64,000 bases of DNA from Lucifuga dentata. Its lineage: Eukaryota; Chordata; Actinopteri; Ophidiiformes; Bythitidae. The stretch is taken from positions 1 through 64,000 of the forward strand of contig VXCM01000227.1 in NCBI GenBank assembly GCA_014773175.1, read 5' to 3'. Positions 12,440-22,632 of this stretch are shown here, piece by piece. A program made the translations under genes and the position numbers. The notes under the pieces are model-generated. The model was not told the origin of the DNA, searched no databases, and saw only the letters and a list, made by a program, of their open reading frames with translations. How positions within the stretch are numbered: the first letter of the stretch is position 1; each line of letters opens with the position of its first letter.

Positions 12440-15400
12440 CTGAGAGAGGAAAAGAGAAGAGGAGGAGGAAATTAATGAAGTAAAGAATGTAAAAGTCTTG
12501 GATATATACAAGACTTTTACTTGACATCAGCCATATTTAACTCATGTTGCATATAAAATCTGAGTATGCAGGGTAACTGCAGCCATCAGATACAGACTGA
12601 GTAAATAGTATATTATTTCCACTGACATTAAGTGGAGTGAGTAAAAGTAAAACTTAAAATATCTGCATCTCAAAATTACTATACTTGAGTAAACGCTGAG
12701 ATACTTCCAACCTCTGCCTTTGATTTTTATGAACCTCAGTTGTCATTCCTGACCAGCAGCAATTAAAACAATGGAGTTAATTAAAGCAAAGATTCAGCAG
12801 AAACGTCTTGATCATAAATCCAGACCATAAATCATTGTGCAATCAGCTTTATTTTGTTTTGAAGGGCAGAAATCCCAGTGTCCAGTGAAGTAATCACTGA
12901 CTCATTAGTATTGATCATGAAGCCACTGAAGACACAATTAGGATAATTTTGAGTGACGCAGGCAGATTTAATATTTTATAGTATTAATTATAGTACTATT
13001 TAAGAGTTTAGATGTGTAAGTTTCCAGAAAGAGCCCAATTATGAATTAAGAGTTAACTGTAAATTAAAGGTTGATGTTGTGGATTCAGACACAGAACAGA
13101 TGCTGATTAAAATAGATATTTTCTTGCATTGTCGGAAACGTAATCATAAATAGACTCCAGAGACGTATGACACCACCAGATTAAAAAGCAGCCCAGCACT
13201 GTGGGATCCTGTAAATATGGTTGATTTATGAAGGCTTCTGATGACAATCCAATTTGGGACTCAACAAATGTGGCTACAAGTGACAGAAAGTCTACCGACA
13301 TGAGCTCTGTGTAGTGTATGCTCAGCTAATGAGCAGCATTAATATCCTAATGGATGCATCATGATTGAATATTTGGATAAAACAGATTGGCCTGGTTACG
13401 GTCCTTTACTGTAAAACAGGGTTTCATGCACAATATGCCAGAGCTGCAAATTAAACCAATCAGTGTGAGCCGTGGCAGGACGTCATTAATTTCAGACAAA
13501 ACACAGTAATTAGACATTTGATGTATTAACAACACACATCATATTGTTTCAGGATGAAGTTTATGACTACATGCAGCTCTGTGAGTTTTATGTTGCACAG
13601 AATAGTGCAACATAAAACTGTTTATTTACTCTAATATCATATGATTATAAGTTCAGTTCATGTACAAATCAAACAATGCAATTAATTGTTTGCATGATAT
13701 ATCAATCTATTCCTCAGATTAAGTGTATAAAATGTTCAACTACAGGGCACACAGAGAATGCAAACCTCCTCCAAGGCCCAACAATCCTCTGACTTTGCTT
13801 TTTTGCCAAATAAAACCAGACTTTTGCTATCATTTCCTCAAAATCATGCACATTTCTCGTATAGCAGCATTGCAGACATTCTCCTTCTTCTGGATCTGTA
13901 TCTATAACTGTTGATAATATGTCAAACCTGTTTTTGATTTTTGCTGAATCAGCATCAGCTCAGCTACACATTGGGGATGGTTGCATGTTTCCAATCTTAT
14001 TTGTTAATGTACAGTGACATAAATGTGACTCTGTCAGATCCAGATCAACAGCTGGATCAGCTAAGTTGCAGTTGTTGATAGAATACACACGCCTGATTTT
14101 TTCTCCCAATAAGATTGGTGTCATGTTTTAGAGAAAATGCCAAAAATATTGACAAATGCTCTATCTTGTAATATTAAAGAAAATGAAAAATAAACACATT
14201 TTGTTTCTTTTGTTTTCCTTCTTTTAGGGTGACTATTTAACATCTGTCCAAGGACTACAGATGAAAAAATAGCCTTTTGGCTAATTNCTTTTAGGGTGAC
14301 TATTTAACATCTGTCCAAGGACTACAGATGAAAAAATAGCCTTTTGGCTAATTGAATGTTTATTAATGTGCATTGTCCCTGCCAAATAAACCAATAAATA
14401 AATAAAGCTATATCCGGATCTGGATCTGCTTCAAAGTCTAATCAACTCTTCCGTGACCCAAGACCCGCCAATCTGAAAATTTCATTGACACCAGTGAAAA
14501 CATAACCTCCTTTCCCAGGCCAAAAAGAGACACGCTGTCCAAAAAGAGGACACTCCAACAGTCCCACATACCAAAGTTCTTAAAGTTAGATTAATATAAA
14601 CAGAGAAAGCACAGAATGTTTACACTTCAGAAGCTGGAAACAGCATGTTTTGGCATTTTGACTTGATAATTGACTAGTACATGGACACGGTCCTGAGGAG
14701 AAGAAGAATCAACTAGAAAGATTTCAGCTTCACAGCTGCAAAAGTATAACCCCTGTGGGTTAGATTCTTATATTTTGAGTGAAAGGAGACTTGCATGAAG
14801 TTTTTGAAAAGCGAAGATAGTAGAAATCTCATCATTCATTTTGGCTGTTCCAATTATTTAAAAGACAAAATTAATTTAAATATGTCAAAAACTATCACAG
14901 ATATCAAAAATGTGAATTGTAGCTCAGATGCCCAGAACAGACAGATTTTTTTTTTTTTTTTNATTTTTTTTTTTTTTTATATATATAATGAAGTTTCCAG
15001 GTTAGAGTACAGGAAGCAGGTGGGATAAGCCAACTAACAACCCACTCACCTAGGATCTTGACTGTCTGCCTGTGTGACTTTTCACGGGCCAAAGTGCAGG
15101 GGCCCTGCAGGTCATTCTTGCTTTTCCACAACTTGCATCCAATGGAGCCGTAGAGGAAGATGAAGATGAGCATCGGGCAGAAAAAGTAGGTGGTGGACAC
15201 CCAGAGCATGATGTGCAGCTGCCCGGAGCTGATGGCGTAGCTCGTGTGTTTGCACTGACCCGTGTTGTAGCCGGGGTTTGTGTCGTTATCGTACTCCACC
15301 CCAACCAGGAAGAGTGTGGGGGCCGCCGTCACCAGAGCAAAAACCCACAGGGCGAAGATGACGTACTGGACCCTGCGTTTGGTCACCACCACCTTGCTCC

Positions 15401-15833
15401 TGAGGGGGAAGCTGATGGCGAAGTAGCGCTCGATGCTCAGGGCCGTGATGTGAAGGATGGTGGCCGAAGTGCAGCCCTCAAAGATGTAGTGATAGAGGCG
15501 ACAAACTGCCTCCCCGAAGAGCCAGGGCACGTACTTCCACAGGCGGTAAAGGTCAAAGGGCAGGCAGAGGAAGATAACAAGGTCAGACACCGCCATGCTG
15601 GACAGGTAGAGGTTGGTGGTGGTCTTCATGTCCTTGAAGTGCTGGATGATGAGGATGGTCATGGTGTTGCCTGTTACTCCTATGATGAAGATGAGGATGC
15701 AGATGATGGTGACGGGGATGAGGGTGGACGTGGGGAACAGGGAGCCTTCGTAGTGGTGGTCGTCCATGTTGTACTGATCCACGACCTCTGCTGCACCAGC
15801 ATGAAGGTCCAGCTGGGGTCTCGTCCACGGCAT
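12132..15833 (-). CDS. mlnr: mlnr, motilin receptor, class A GPCR (2 coding exons)
   Basis: Join complement(12132..12439, 15050..15833) gives 1092 nt, 363 residues. It is a Gq-coupled seven-helix receptor for motilin at the plasma membrane (family knowledge). Visible hallmarks are TM1 GNTMTILI near 55-63, TTTNLYLSSMAVSDL at 71-85, Cys111 and Cys194 for the extracellular disulfide, ERY at 135-137, a Pro in TM5, CWLP at 271-274 in TM6 and NPVVY at 312-316 in TM7. One N-glycosylation sequon (NDT, 183-185) sits in the second extracellular loop. PFDLYRLW, KSHRQTVKIL and the SRKYRAAA tail favour MLNR over GHSR. The single intron after TM5 is in the position usual for the GHSR/MLNR family. The start chosen is the ATG at 15833. 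A second in-frame ATG at 15767 has a better Kozak context. Confidence 0.93.
12440..15049 (-). other. mlnr intron
   Basis: About 2.6 kb of AT-rich sequence. It contains one N-joined exact duplication (14221..14353) and a poly-T run broken by an N at 14962. No gene or RNA was recognised in it. Confidence 0.85.
14221..14353. repeat. assembly duplication, 66 bp twice around N14287
   Basis: 14221..14286 and 14288..14353 are identical. It lies inside the mlnr intron. Confidence 0.9.
15050..15833 (-). CDS. mlnr: mlnr exon 1, N-terminus to third intracellular loop (TM1-TM5)
   Basis: 784 nt coding residues 1-261, ending ...RQTVKIL with donor G|gtgagt. The open frame also continues upstream to an ATG at 15899, adding a hydrophobic 22-residue stretch. 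Length agreement with the family argues for the ATG at 15833 instead. Confidence 0.92.
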
Positions 15834-15956
15834 GCCAACCTCAACCCAAAACACACACATCAACCAGATATATACACTTTTAGCAAATAAGAATGTCAAA
15901 TTAAAGACATTTTTACAACTATTGTAAAGATGAGCGATGATCCTGATGTATATAGT

Positions 15957-15964
15957 AATTTATA
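15957..15964 (-). promoter_or_regulatory. possible TATA box of mlnr
   Basis: TATAAATT on the minus strand, about 125 bp before the chosen start codon. Such motifs are frequent in AT-rich sequence, so this is only a candidate. Confidence 0.25.
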
Positions 15965-16335
15965 CGTACAGAGATAAACATTTTACTATTAGTCATACTT
16001 ATAGAAGATCAGAATTTCTAAACCCTTAGAATTTAGAAGGCACGGTTTAAAACCATAAGAAAAATAGTCTCTGGGTTTACGTGGAGAAAAAAGGTAAATA
16101 AGTGTGTGTGAGTGTTGTTGCATGTGCATGCGTGTTTGTATATGTGTGTCAAGTTGCAAAGCGTGCCAACTAAACGTCCCTGCGTGCCCAAGTCAAGGTA
16201 AAACACTCCACTAGCTAATGTTTTTTTTTCCCCCCTTTTTTTCCTTTTTTCCCCGCTAACTGTTAGCTTCAAGGTTGAAAGGTCAAACACGTTTTTGATA
16301 CAGACCATCATTTTGCAGCAGAATGGCAGACAGAG

Positions 16336-16407
16336 GCGCTGGTGGTATAGTGGTTAGCATAGCTGCCTTCCAAGCAGTTGACCTGGGTTCAATTCCCGGC
16401 TAACGCA
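16336..16407 (+). tRNA. tRNA-Gly (TCC), possibly decayed
   Basis: The 72-nt sequence has the A box TGGTATAGTGG, a CTTCCAA anticodon loop (anticodon TCC at 16369..16371) and a B box GGTTCAATTCC. It is very close to the standard vertebrate tRNA-Gly-TCC. The acceptor stem has one C-A mismatch (fourth pair) and one G-T wobble, so it may be a diverged or inactive copy. It lies 0.5 kb upstream of mlnr on the opposite strand. Confidence 0.85.
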
Positions 16408-16623
16408 GAAATTGCTATTTTAATGCAAAAAATTGTAACGATAAAACTGATTCTGACAACAACAGCTATGCTATCAGATCCTACCTTTAACTAATTTATT
16501 TTAAAACAAATACCTAATTTATACATACACACACACATTCTCTGTGACTATAATTGTACCATCTAAACCTCAAACTGTGACATCCCTATATTAAAATTAA
16601 AACAAGTTATTTCAGATTTCATA

Positions 16624-16658
<35 letters not shown>

Positions 16659-16666
16659 TGTGCGTG
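16624..16666 (+). repeat. (GT)n microsatellite
   Basis: GT repeats with single interruptions (tatg, tgcg). Confidence 0.95.
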
Positions 16667-16920
16667 GGATAGAGCAGCATCTATGTTTTAGATTAAACAA
16701 CTTTAGGAAGTTTCAAAAGTTGACAAATTGATTTTATTTCACAGAAATGAATGGAAATCAACGGCTGTCTGACACTTTCAAAACTGATCATTAATGTAAC
16801 ATACACACTTACAAAGCACTGGTATAGTCCTTTAAGTAAAATTATTACTATCAAATTATTACTATCACATCAGTACAAATAAAATTTTGCATTCAAAATT
16901 CTGTTTAAGTAGCAGTTAAG

Positions 16921-16967
<47 letters not shown>
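16921..16967 (+). repeat. (TATC)n microsatellite
   Basis: About 11 to 12 uninterrupted tetranucleotide units. Confidence 0.97.
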
Positions 16968-17099
16968 AATATACTCTAATAAAAATAAAAACATCTTTGC
17001 TGGTGACTTTACCTCTGAAAGTGATCTGCCAAATTTCCCCCTTTTCTTTGTTTTTTGTGTTGCTCTGATTTCCTGAAATTGATGGAGAAAAGCAGCAGC

Positions 17100-17145
17100 A
17101 GAATCAGAATCAGAATCAGAATCAGAATCAGAATCAGAATCAGAA
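17100..17145 (+). repeat. (AGAATC)n hexanucleotide repeat
   Basis: About seven perfect units. Confidence 0.95.
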
Positions 17146-17229
17146 GGGTCCCAGTTGCTCCCTGATGCTCACCAGAGAGTCAAGCTCTGACAGAGGCGAA
17201 GAAAAGACGCCTCCTCCACCTCCACAGCA

Positions 17230-17354
17230 CTCTGACGAGTTAGGCAGGGAGCAATAGGGAGGTTATCTGGTGTGTGTGTGTGTGTGTGTGTNCTCTGACG
17301 AGTTAGGCAGGGAGCAATAGGGAGGTTATCTGGTGTGTGTGTGTGTGTGTGTGT
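17230..17354. repeat. assembly duplication, 62 bp twice around N17292
   Basis: Two exact copies, each ending in a GT run, separated by one N. Confidence 0.88.
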
Positions 17355-17628
17355 GAGTAATGTTATTTGTAATCAAATGACAACAGGATGGATGGCAATA
17401 AAAGGCGTAAGATGGAAGCAATAAGGCTTTGAGGGAACCCCACTGCTGCTCATGTGGAAGAATAAAAACATCTCAAGCATTAATCTGAACTGAGCATAAA
17501 GACAAAATTGTTATTACTTTATTAATTAATACATTAATCACTCAAATCCTACATTGCCTGCAAAGCTCTTACTGAAAAATAACTCCTATGTTGGCTTAAT
17601 CTTCCCCCTGAAGTCCATCCGTCTCTGC

Positions 17629-17761
17629 CGGGCCGGATCGTTCACCCTCCCACCAGCTTGTCTTTCCTTCTTCATCCTCACATCAGGGTGACACNCGGGC
17701 CGGATCGTTCACCCTCCCACCAGCTTGTCTTTCCTTCTTCATCCTCACATCAGGGTGACAC
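17629..17761. repeat. assembly duplication, 66 bp twice around N17695
   Basis: 17629..17694 equals 17696..17761. It abuts the start of the SINE. Confidence 0.9.
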
Positions 17762-17932
17762 GGCAGTTTAGTGGTTAGCACTGTTGCCTCACAGCAAGAA
17801 GGTCGTAGGTTTGAATCCCACTAGGTCCTTTCTGTGTGGAGTTTGCATGTTGTCTGCGTGGGTTTCCTCTGGCTGGCACCCAATGACTGCGACCCTGAAT
17901 AGGATAAGGAGGTATGGATGATGGATGGATCC
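17756..17932 (+). mobile_element. tRNA-derived SINE
   Basis: A-box-like agtggttagcactgttgcc and B-box-like aggtttgaatcccac are followed by the fish SINE body (tctgtgtggagtttgcatgtt). The tail is gaccctgaataggataagg and GGAT units. The central body is deleted relative to full-length copies. Confidence 0.8.
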
Positions 17933-18571
17933 TCGCGTTACTCATCAAGGTTGTTATAACAAACCTAGCTTCAAGGAGAATGATGCTGACTTATATTATG
18001 GAGTCCTAAGTTAGACTTGTCTTTTTAACTCATCACATTAGCTGTATAGGGGAGTACTGTCCTGCTAACGTTAAAACAAAAGACAAGATGACCTGATTAA
18101 GGGTCTGTTCTGTTGTTTGTTGGATTATAAATCATGGCTGTTAAAGCAGTTCTGCAAGAGAGGAAGCAGGTTTTCAGTCCAACAAAACCCTTAAGTAGCT
18201 GAATTCTGTGGATGCAGAACAACTTTCATGCAACTTCAGACCCCTCCTGACCTCGCCTGCTGTTAAATAAGAACATCTGAGCTTTTATGCGAACAAGTTA
18301 AAACCTTGTGTTGTTTAGGGTTTCTTTTCCTCTATCTCAAATATGGCTTATGATGATTTAAGGACTGTACGTTTCATCAGACATCTTCAGTTGCTGCTGG
18401 TTTCTTCAAGCTGGATGATGATCAAAGGAGAAAACCTTATGACTGAATATAAATCTTATGGCTTTGTTTCAAGGCCGGGATTAAACATGACATTAGGTAC
18501 GATACACATACGTATCATGTGTTCCTAAAGCGTTATAGACACATGATGCAATACCGACAAAAATCAAAGGC

Positions 18572-19672
18572 TGAGGTGGGTAGAGTAGCCAGAAACTGTA
18601 CTCAAGTAAAAGTATTGTTACTTTACAATAGTGATTCAAGTATGAGTAGTCACTGAAATAATAATTTGAGTGAGAGTAAGAAAATACCTATTAAAAAGAT
18701 TACTTGAGTAGTGACTAACTTTGATCAAGCTTATTCTTTTTAATAATCATCAAGCTATAAAGTGCTCATCTGAGGGAAAAAATGCTAAGTAACCATATGT
18801 AGCTTCTAAAACAATCCAAATCATATCATATAAAGAAACAGTAGACAGTAATAAATCAAATATTTATCACATAACAAATCATGACAATTCTGGCCTGGCC
18901 CCAAGACAGTTAGCTAGGTTAGCTTCATGAATTTACTCTGAATAGAACAGGAAAACATGAGTTAGCATTAGCAGCAGCAGCTAGTTAAGACAGCTAGCTA
19001 GGTTAGCTTCATGAATTTGCTCAGAACAGGAAAACTTGAGTTAGCATTAGCAGCAGCAGCAGCTAGTTAAGACAGTTAGCTAGGTTAGCTTCATGGATTT
19101 ACTCACAACAGGAAAACTTGAGTTAGCATTAGCAGCAGCAGCTAGTTAAGCAGCTAATGTTGCAGCTTACTGCCACCTTTCCTCAAGTTCCATGTTGATT
19201 CTTAGAAGCTGAAATGTCACATTTTTAGAGAGACAAAGACGCAACGCATTATGTAGCTGTTGGTTTTGGTAGACTGAAAAGAAAATAGCGTTTGAATGTG
19301 TGGCCAGGGATGTGCTTCTTCTAAACCTCCCATTGTTGATTCCACCATGACTGTTCTGCTGCTGGTGAAACCATGGAAACAGAGGATGGGGGCGTGGCTA
19401 CTTCTGAGCTGAAGCAGACAGTGTAATGTCTGACAATGAGTGAAAAACTGAACATGACTGAATCAAATGGGGGAAATCAAAAGTAATGAAAAGAGTGCGA
19501 CTAAATGTAATAACGGAGTAAAAGTAGATTTTTTTCTTCATAAATATACTCAGTATGAGCTAAAAGTATCCTGCAATACTACTCAGTAAAGTACAATTTT
19601 GGAAAAAAGTAACTTCAGTAAATGTAGTAGAGTAAATGGAACGTGTTACTACCCAGTAATGGCAACTCGTGG
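18572..19672 (+). mobile_element. MITE-like fish repeat
   Basis: It begins aggtgggtagagtagccag followed by ctcaagtaaaagtattgtta. It ends with the inverted counterpart gtaaatgtagtagagtaaat and acgtgttactacccagtaat. Such ends are abundant in fish genomes. The interior carries the roughly 85-bp tandem repeat. Confidence 0.6.
18904..19160 (+). repeat. tandem repeat, unit about 85 bp, three copies
   Basis: Three successive units contain gctaggttagcttcatg, caggaaaac and gagttagcattagcagcag, with a variable AGC run. Confidence 0.9.
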
Positions 19673-20109
19673 CTGAAAAATGGCTCAAAGTTTCAAGGAG
19701 CAGTTGAGAATCTCTATGATAACCAATCTCTTTTGTCTTAATAAAAAAGCCAACATGTTCATCTCCTCCATTGTCACCATCTTTGTTTATACCACTGGAC
19801 AAAACTAGGAGTTGATGTTCAGATGTCCTGTTGCTGATCAGGCATGATTTATGTTTCAGCGCTCACAGTGCCCCCTAGTGGATATAGTCTAAATCCTCCT
19901 GACTGATGGAAAGTACACAAGTTCTATGAACAACAGTAACTGTGTGCAAATGTGTGCGTTGTTAAAGTCTGGTATAATTCTGGCTTCACGTACGCCCGCT
20001 ATCAGCTGTTTTATTGATAAGAAAACCAAAAAACAAACAACAAACAAACCAAAAAAAAAAACAAAAAACATGCATCCAAACGTCAGACGGCGTTAAGAAT
20101 TATAAATCT

Positions 20110-22311
20110 TTTATTGTGCATGGATCCTTTGTAGATATCATGGCTATACAGATACACTTTAGATACATATCTATGATTATACATTTTTCCCATAACGAAC
20201 ATTTTAAAGTGATATGTCTGGTAGTATGTATAGTATAACAAATTTTCATTTTGGAATGTACGGTGTATGAGGTAACTGCAAACATTAAAATTACATAAAA
20301 ATGGTCTCCGTTTTGTGCATACTTTATTCGTTTTTGTAGCATTTTGTTAATCTTCCCAGCCAAAGATAGTTACCCCGAGGTGAAGAGGCATTAAAATGGC
20401 ACGTCGCGATCGCTATCAAAAATAGGAATTTGAGTTCTTTAAATGACAAAGAGAAGACATTAGCAGAATGTCCGAAAGACCAAATCATGTAATTATCCAA
20501 GACGTTTTGCAAGGTATCTGTATTTCGTTTTCACGGTTATCTGCCCATAACCAAGCAACACTAGACCCAACGGCCAGATTACCACCGAAAACTCAGCGCC
20601 AATCTGTTTACGAATACTTAACACACAGAAAAAAGGCAAATTTAGCTTCACAGGAAGTACATAACACGCATTGTATCTGCCATTTGCTTTCCATGTATCA
20701 TGAGTACTCAGGATTTATTATTTTCTCTGGAGAGTATTAACTTATATTACTTCAATATTATAAAAAAATATACTTCACACATGTATGACCTGACAAAAGA
20801 AATCAAAATGAATCAGAGTACAGAAATACACAGAACTACTTTCAACTTCTCTCACGGTTATGCATGTTACTAACATCAAATAAATGCTGCAAAAATAATA
20901 AAATGCATTTTAGTGTTTTCTAACACTAAAAAAAAATCTAAACTTAAGAGAAATTAAGAAAATTCTCCAGAGTTTATTTTCTTCTTCTCTCCAATTAAGG
21001 CCTCTGAAACAACTGGTACATACTTTTCTTTTTTTTTTTTTTTTNTTTTTTTTTTTTTTTGTTTGTTTTTTTTGCTGAGACAGATCAGCTGTTTCAGTGA
21101 CACATTATGTGGTACTACAACTTTTAAAACACCCACAAACACAAGTAGGGCTTTGCACAATCTCAAAGTGTGTTCTATAAAATGCATCACAAGACCAAGA
21201 CGCAGTCAGTCCAGGTTTTCTTTCACTAAGGTGCAAATTCAATTACTGGGGAAAACAGAACACCAACAAAAACAAAAAAAGAAAAAGAGAACATACAGGT
21301 AAGCATACATTTTTTTGTGCTGAACAACAATATTTCGCAGTAAAGCAGCTGTATGATTGTAAAAACAAGCTACAGTATATATGATAGTAAAAATAATTAG
21401 AATTCACTGTTAGTTTGGTTTTTCTTTTCTAACTTTATACTGAGCATTTTTTTCTCAAACTTACAGGTCCTTGTATCTTTACTGTACAAAAATATACTAA
21501 CATTTCTCCAGTCATTTTTGCATCCTTAAACATTCTGAACATCAAAAAGGTTGGAAAGTGCTAAATGAATGTTCTATAATGCGAAAAAGAATTTAATCTT
21601 CTGTTTCTCCTCTCACTGAGATCCCTTAAACTCCAGCAGGGGGTTTAGTCCCTTCATCTGGCCCTCGAGCCCTCCCAGCCGTGTACCTCTGTGGCACAAC
21701 TACATGACACACAGTAAGCTTTTGGACACGCACACGCACACACACACGTTCACGCACACATCCCGCTGTGCAAACACTGGCCCACCAGGTCCCAGGATCG
21801 AATAGCACATAGGCTAATGACACACCTACATCTATCAAAAACAGTTTCATACTGGACATATAAATGGAAATATAAATAATGACTATTTCTATACACACAT
21901 CTATATACTGTAATCAACAAGTATGTGAGTCGAAGCACCCCCTACCTCCCACCCATCCCCCAACATAAACCAGATTATGCCTCGTTCTGAGTTCCTTCTG
22001 CGCAGGAAGCCGATCACGACAAAACAGAAACATCTACTGAAGGTTGGAGGGGAGAGGGAGAGGGTGGGGTGGGGTGGGGGGGGTAGGAGAGTCAGGAAGT
22101 TATCACAGGTGCTTAATATGATGTTATTTCTTCATTTCCTAACTGCTATTTAGCTCCACCCACCGCCCACAGTACCCCACCAACACAATCTAATGTGATT
22201 ACGCTGCTGACAAAAAGAAAAAGACAAGTATAAAATGCAAAATAACAAAGAGGAGGGNGGGGGGGGGGGAGAGAATAAAGCTATAACCCTGCAGCTGGGG
22301 ATGCAAACTGC
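20110..22311 (-). other. fndc3a: probable 3' UTR of fndc3a
   Basis: About 2.2 kb of AT-rich non-coding sequence follows the stop. AATAAA on the minus strand occurs at several places, including 20323..20328 and 20110..20115, so the true end is uncertain. The stretch contains a G-run with an N (22258) and a T-run with an N (21045). No other gene is visible in it. Confidence 0.4.
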
Positions 22312-22632
22312 TCATTTGATGACAAAGTACTGGATGACAAAAGCGATGAGGATGGCGATGACGGCGAAAACCATGAGGAGGAGGAAAGCGCACTGCTCGT
22401 CCGTCAGGCTCCGTCGGGACCTGCCAGATTCTGTGCCAGCCCTGGAGCTGCTGGTGCCGCCGCTGCCCGCTGACACCTCGGTCCTCTGGGGGGAGAGGGT
22501 TACCGTGGGGCTATAGGGGCCGCTCAGCTCCGGGGCATCCTGGCACTGCCGGATGGCACACACCCGGAAACGGTAGTCGCTGCTGGGCTGCAGGTTGTGG
22601 ACGTGGAAGGACGTGGCAGAACCTTTGAAGGC
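22312..22632 (-). CDS. fndc3a: fndc3a last coding exon, end of FN3 repeat 9 and membrane anchor
   Basis: A 321-nt exon for residues 1137-1242 plus stop TGA (22314..22312). It ends repeat 9 (SDYRFRVCAIRQCQ, then ELSGPYSPTV), runs through a Ser/Gly-rich linker and SLTDEQCA, and finishes in a hydrophobic helix ending FVIQYFVIK at the C-terminus. This is a tail-anchor-like layout. Acceptor ctgttctcag. Confidence 0.96.
   Translation of the reverse strand, partial: AFKGSATSFHVHNLQPSSDYRFRVCAIRQCQDAPELSGPYSPTVTLSPQRTEVSAGSGGTSSSRAGTESGRSRRSLTDEQCAFLLLMVFAVIAILIAFVIQYFVIK

Noticed and set aside
12132..15833. Assignment as the ghrelin receptor (ghsr)
   Set aside because: TM2-TM3 PFDLYRLW, the third loop and the C-tail resemble MLNR, and synteny with fndc3a agrees.
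15213..15890. 225-residue plus-strand open frame opposite mlnr exon 1
   Set aside because: It is an antisense shadow of the GC-richer receptor exon. Its composition is the mirror of the codons below and it shows no domain.
16780..16840. Another end of the TTAA MITE (ggtatagtcctttaag)
   Set aside because: Only about 15 bases match and no inverted partner was found.
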